In this document: positions 61,367 through 64,000 of the stretch, piece after piece
Numbering within the stretch: position 1 is the first letter of the stretch
Layout of the letters: each line of letters opens with the position of its first letter
Assembly: GCA_003034855.1 (NCBI GenBank)
Contig: PZKD01000059.1
Location: 42,310 to 106,309, forward strand
DNA: 64,000 bases
Origin: an archaeon SCG-AAA382B04
GTDB lineage: Archaea > Halobacteriota > Methanonatronarchaeia > Methanonatronarchaeales > Methanonatronarchaeaceae
Direction: 5' to 3'
The notes under the pieces: generated by a model
Told to the model about the DNA's origin: nothing
Database searches by the model: none
The model's input: the letters and a program-made list of their open reading frames with translations, nothing else
Made by a program: the position numbers and the translations under genes

Positions 61367-62276
61367 GGACTTATATGAGGCTGCGGAGATTGAGGATGCA
61401 GTTTCTGATCCGGATGTTGCTCATTTAATCATAAATAAGGACAAGATTGTGGGTGAGAACGAAATTGCTGGTTTAAGTGTTAATGCTGTCGAGATTGAAG
61501 ATGGAGTTGATGTCGAGGTTGTGGTTGAAGAGGATGCTGTGATTGAGAAACCTGTGCACATGTGTTTTGGCATGACTCAAGAAGAGGGATTGCAGCGAAT
61601 TATTTTAGACATGGATATAAGAGCTGGATCTGAGATAGGGATTTTAGCTCATTGTGTTTTTCCGAAAGCAGTTGATGTGAGGCATGAGATGGATGCTGAA
61701 ATTCGTGTGGGTGAAGATGCAGAGTATTCTTATTTAGAGAAACACATTCATAGTCCTAAAGGTGGTTTGGAAGTTGTGCCTAAGGCAGAGATTATGTTGG
61801 AGAGGAGAGCGAGATATAAGAATGATTTTGAATTAGTTGAGGGACGTGTTGGTGAATTGGACATTGATTACGAATGTGTTTGTGAAGAGGACAGTATTTT
61901 AGAGATGACTGCAAAGGTCGATGGCAAAGAGGATGATGATATTTCAATTAGGGAGGCAGGTGATTTGGTTGGTGAAGGAGCTAGAGGTGTTTTAACAACT
62001 AGAGTAGCTGCTAGAGACGACACTGATGCTGAAGTTATTAATGAATTAAGTGCTGAAGCTGCCTATACTAGAGGACATGTTGATTGTAAGGAAATTATAC
62101 AGGATAGGGGTGAAGCTAGAGCGGTTCCAATAGTTGATGTGCATCATCCTTTGGCGCATGTAACACATGAAGCTGCTATTGGTAGTGTTGACAGAAAACA
62201 GCTTGAAGCCCTGATGGCTAGAGGTTTATCTGAAGAAGAAGGAGTAGACTTAATCATACAAGGATTACTTAGCTAG
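61356..62276 (+). CDS. sufB: Fe-S scaffold SufB/SufD family protein
   Basis: 306 residues from the ATG at 61356 (AGGAG ten bases upstream; longer in-frame starts inside sufC are unlikely). Archaeal short SufBD: beta-helix core with GSEIGILAHCVFPKAVDVRH, KHIHSPKGGLEVVPKAEIML, and the C-terminal EAAYTRGHVDCKEIIQDRGE, VPIVDVHHPLAHVTHEAAIG, SVDRKQLEALMARGLSEEEG. With SufC it forms a minimal SUF system. The window thus has both ISC-type and SUF-type scaffolds. Confidence 0.94.
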   Translation: MKIEDLYEAAEIEDAVSDPDVAHLIINKDKIVGENEIAGLSVNAVEIEDGVDVEVVVEEDAVIEKPVHMCFGMTQEEGLQRIILDMDIRAGSEIGILAHCVFPKAVDVRHEMDAEIRVGEDAEYSYLEKHIHSPKGGLEVVPKAEIMLERRARYKNDFELVEGRVGELDIDYECVCEEDSILEMTAKVDGKEDDDISIREAGDLVGEGARGVLTTRVAARDDTDAEVINELSAEAAYTRGHVDCKEIIQDRGEARAVPIVDVHHPLAHVTHEAAIGSVDRKQLEALMARGLSEEEGVDLIIQGLLS

Positions 62277-62345
62277 ACCAAAGTTTTTGTAATAAGTTTT
62301 TTGGGAAAAAGACATTTGTGTTTTTAAAAGAGATTTTCTTTGCTT

Positions 62346-63152
62346 ATGACTTTGGTAACTCTTGGGCCTGAAGGAACTTACAGTGAATTAGCTGCAAAAG
62401 AATGGGATAGCAGTGAAGATATTGTTTTGAAGTCTTCACCGAGAAAGGTTGTGGACGCTGTTGGTAGAGGTTTCTTTGGAATTTTACCTATCGAAAACTC
62501 CATCCAGGGAACTGTAGTTAGAACTGTCGATTTACTACGAACCAATGATATAGAGATTTGTGGCGAATTGATCTTAGAAATCAATCATTGCTTGATTGGA
62601 TCTGGTAAAAAAGAGATCAAAACCGTTGTTAGTCACCCTCAGGCACTTGCACAATCTCGTGAATTTATTAATCAAAAATTCCCAAATGCTGAGGTTCAAG
62701 CCGCTGAGAGCACGGCTAATGCAGTTAAGAAAGCGCAAAATAATGAAAAAATGGTTGCTGTTGCTCCAAGACATGCAGCCCAAAAATATGGTCTCAAAAT
62801 TCTCTACGAAAACATTCAGGATGTTGAAGACAACCAAACCCGGTTCATCGTTTTAGGAGAAAACGACCACGAACCCAGTGGCAACGACAAAACTAGTTTG
62901 ATTTTTTATGTTGAAAACAACCCTGGCTCATTGTATAACTGTCTAGGTGCGTTTGCGAAAAACAATGTAAATTTAACGAAACTCGAGTCTCGTCCATCTA
63001 GGGAGAAGTTGGGGGACTATTATTTTTACATAGATTTTGAGGGACATAGAAGAGATAATAAAGTAAAAAAAGCAATAGACGAATTAAAACAAAAAGCCAG
63101 AGAGGTTAAATTACTAGGATCATACCCAAAGCGTCAAGAACCCTCCCCCTGA
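62346..63152 (+). CDS. pheA: Prephenate dehydratase
   Basis: 268 residues from the ATG at 62346. Catalytic domain: TLGPEGTYSELAAKEWDSSE, FGILPIENSIQGTVVRTVDL, and the conserved TRF in NQTRFIVLGEND (~residues 160-175); C-terminal ACT domain with NPGSLYNCLGAFAKNNVNLT and KLESRPSREKLGDYYFYIDF (ESRP motif for phenylalanine feedback). It converts prephenate to phenylpyruvate. The last six codons (RQEPSP) run into the left end of the IscB-type element, so the natural C-terminus was probably replaced by the insertion. A TATA-like TTTTTAAAAG lies at 62321-62330. Confidence 0.94.
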   Translation: MTLVTLGPEGTYSELAAKEWDSSEDIVLKSSPRKVVDAVGRGFFGILPIENSIQGTVVRTVDLLRTNDIEICGELILEINHCLIGSGKKEIKTVVSHPQALAQSREFINQKFPNAEVQAAESTANAVKKAQNNEKMVAVAPRHAAQKYGLKILYENIQDVEDNQTRFIVLGENDHEPSGNDKTSLIFYVENNPGSLYNCLGAFAKNNVNLTKLESRPSREKLGDYYFYIDFEGHRRDNKVKKAIDELKQKAREVKLLGSYPKRQEPSP

Positions 63153-63477
63153 AGGGAGAGGGCTTGTCTGAGCCAGGACGGACAACGTAAGTCTTGACTA
63201 GCCTTAGTCCGTCTCCTATTTTTAGGGGATAGTCAAGGACTACGCCGCGGGAAGAAAAATACCTTGGAATGCTTCCCTAGTCCCAAGCTCTATAAGTCTC
63301 CAGTCTTGGTCTGGAGGGCTTCCGCAAGGAAGCGACACGATTCCCGTAGGCATTGGCGAGGGGACGTTTGAAAGAGCAAACACCAGCTCGGGAGTGCTGA
63401 AGGGATTATCTCCCATTAATATACTCCCGGAAGAAAAAGAAAAAGAGAAGGAGAAAAAAAAAGGAAGATGTGTGAAA
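63141..63477 (+). ncRNA. Putative omega/HEARO RNA upstream of an IscB-type gene
   Basis: 325 bases of G+C-richer, noncoding, highly structured DNA between pheA and the IscB-type gene, the place where IscB guide RNAs are encoded. Foldable parts: GACGGAC 63177-63183 with GTCCGTC 63207-63213; GTCTTGACTA 63191-63200 with TAGTCAAGGAC 63230-63240, which interleaves with the first stem and so forms a pseudoknot; TCTCCTA/TAGGGGA 63212-63229; CTCCAG/CTGGAG 63298-63316; and GCTTCC-GCAA-GGAAGC 63318-63333, a GNRA-capped hairpin. The left end CCCTCCCCCTGAAGGGAGAG (63141-63160) is itself a hairpin and probably the element boundary. Guide sequence would come from the pheA end. Confidence 0.75.
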
Positions 63478-64000
63478 GAGTACCTGTTTTGGCACCAGAC
63501 GGAGAACCACTGATGCCCACTACACCTCAAAGGGCAAGAAGGTGGTTGAAAGAGGGGAAAGCAGAGCCAGTGAGGACAGAACTAGATGTATTTGCTGTCC
63601 AGCTGGTGGAGGAGCCATCTGGTAGAGAAAAACAGGAAGTTACAGTGGGTCTAGATCCCGGGAGCAAGTTCTCGGGCATCGCTGTAGTTTCTAAAGAAGC
63701 TGTATTATGTGGTTTTAATTTGGAACTACCCCAAAGAGTGAGTGATAGAATGGATAAGCGCAGAGAAAGAAGAAGAAACAGGCGTTACAGGAAAACCAGG
63801 AGAAGAGAAAAGAGGTTTGACAACCGAAATGGACACTGGCTAGCTCCCTCAATAAAAGCCAGAAAACATCTTGAGTTGAGAGTGATAAAAGAACTATCTG
63901 AAGTATATCCAATATCAAAAATAGCTATAGAAGACGTATCCTTTGACCACTACACTAAAGAATGGGGTAAATACTTTAGCCAGGTTGAAGTCGGAAAGAA
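63478..64000 (+). CDS. IscB/IsrB-like RNA-guided nuclease (5' part)
   Basis: The first 174 residues; the gene continues past the window edge. PLMP domain: ERVPVLAPDGEPLMPTTPQR, ARRWLKEGKAEPVRT. RuvC-I: TVGLDPGSKFSGIAVV with the catalytic Asp. Arginine-rich bridge helix: DKRRERRRNRRYRKTRRREK. RuvC-II: KIAIEDVSFDHY with the catalytic Glu. In typical IscB the next residues lead into an HNH domain (QNPEIxGxxYQQG...); here WGKYFSQVEVGKK follows, which looks more like the HNH-less IsrB arrangement. That part lies outside the window. AGGAAG precedes the ATG. Richer in G+C than neighbours; recent transfer likely. Confidence 0.88.

Noticed and set aside
63240..63530. 96-residue minus-strand frame opposite the start of the IscB-type gene
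   Set aside because: It is antisense to the predicted guide RNA and the PLMP coding region, with low-complexity Ser/Phe content.

Overview
The window is archaeal DNA. It carries a complete S10-spc type ribosomal protein run with archaeal/eukaryal-type members (S4e, L19e, L32e), archaeal adenylate and cytidylate kinases, Pelota, RqcH, ABCE1 and the RNase P subunit Rnp1. Starts are preceded by GGTGA/GGAGG or by TATA-like boxes. The sequence is AT-rich and many proteins carry acidic stretches. A Trk potassium-uptake operon with two TrkA genes, an MscS channel, and a cyclic-2,3-diphosphoglycerate synthetase suggest a euryarchaeon living with osmotic stress. A methanogen-related halophile such as Methanonatronarchaeia is my inference; no marker gene in the window proves it.

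Layout. 1-14.9 kb, minus strand: ribosomal superoperon from a SPOUT methyltransferase and L3 down to S11, interrupted by adk, an EMC3-like insertase gene, cmk and an intron-bearing tRNA-Ser. secY is missing from its usual place. 15-20.5 kb: two conserved euryarchaeal proteins, then a plus-strand osmotic operon (mscS, bifunctional nuclease, trkA, trkH, trkA). 20.5-25.8 kb: ribosome rescue and recycling (pelota, rqcH, divergent EMC6-like, ABCE1). 25.8-29.5 kb: aminotransferase with Lrp regulator, cDPG synthetase, DUF4870 protein. 29.5-39.5 kb: a decayed accessory zone with broken lipoprotein genes, a dead IS with intact ends and target duplication, an ABC-2 exporter lying between a tRNA-Leu and a degenerate copy of the sequence next to it, a frameshifted sulfatase-like gene, 2.1 kb of AT-rich noncoding DNA, and a truncated IS1634-type transposase abutting the tail of a restriction-modification enzyme.

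39.6-60.4 kb is the most interesting part: a sulfur island. It holds a JAMM protease, a ubiquitin-like (MoaD-type) domain fused to an E1 enzyme, two TusA-like proteins, DUF169, LarE, a siroheme sulfite reductase, an APS-reductase-type CysH, CysK, MetY, Thi4, thioredoxin reductase, ThiI, CysE, and IscU/IscS. Five copies of the palindrome TTAAC-N4-GTTAA sit just downstream of or across the predicted transcription starts of the E1, sulfite reductase, cysH, cysK and cysE genes. A sixth version with a 5-base spacer (TTAAC-N5-GTTAA) lies between thiI and a regulator gene. Two paralogous Cys-rich HTH regulators, one next to cysK and one next to thiI, are the natural candidates. I read this as a coherent cysteine/sulfur regulon with a possible CysO/Mec-like or SAMP-like protein-bound sulfur route. 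IscU carries a 380-residue intein immediately before its scaffold cysteine.

60.6-64 kb: sufC-sufB, pheA, and at the right edge the start of an IscB/IsrB-like RNA-guided nuclease gene preceded by a highly structured noncoding region (omega/HEARO RNA) with a predicted pseudoknot. The gene is cut by the window end.
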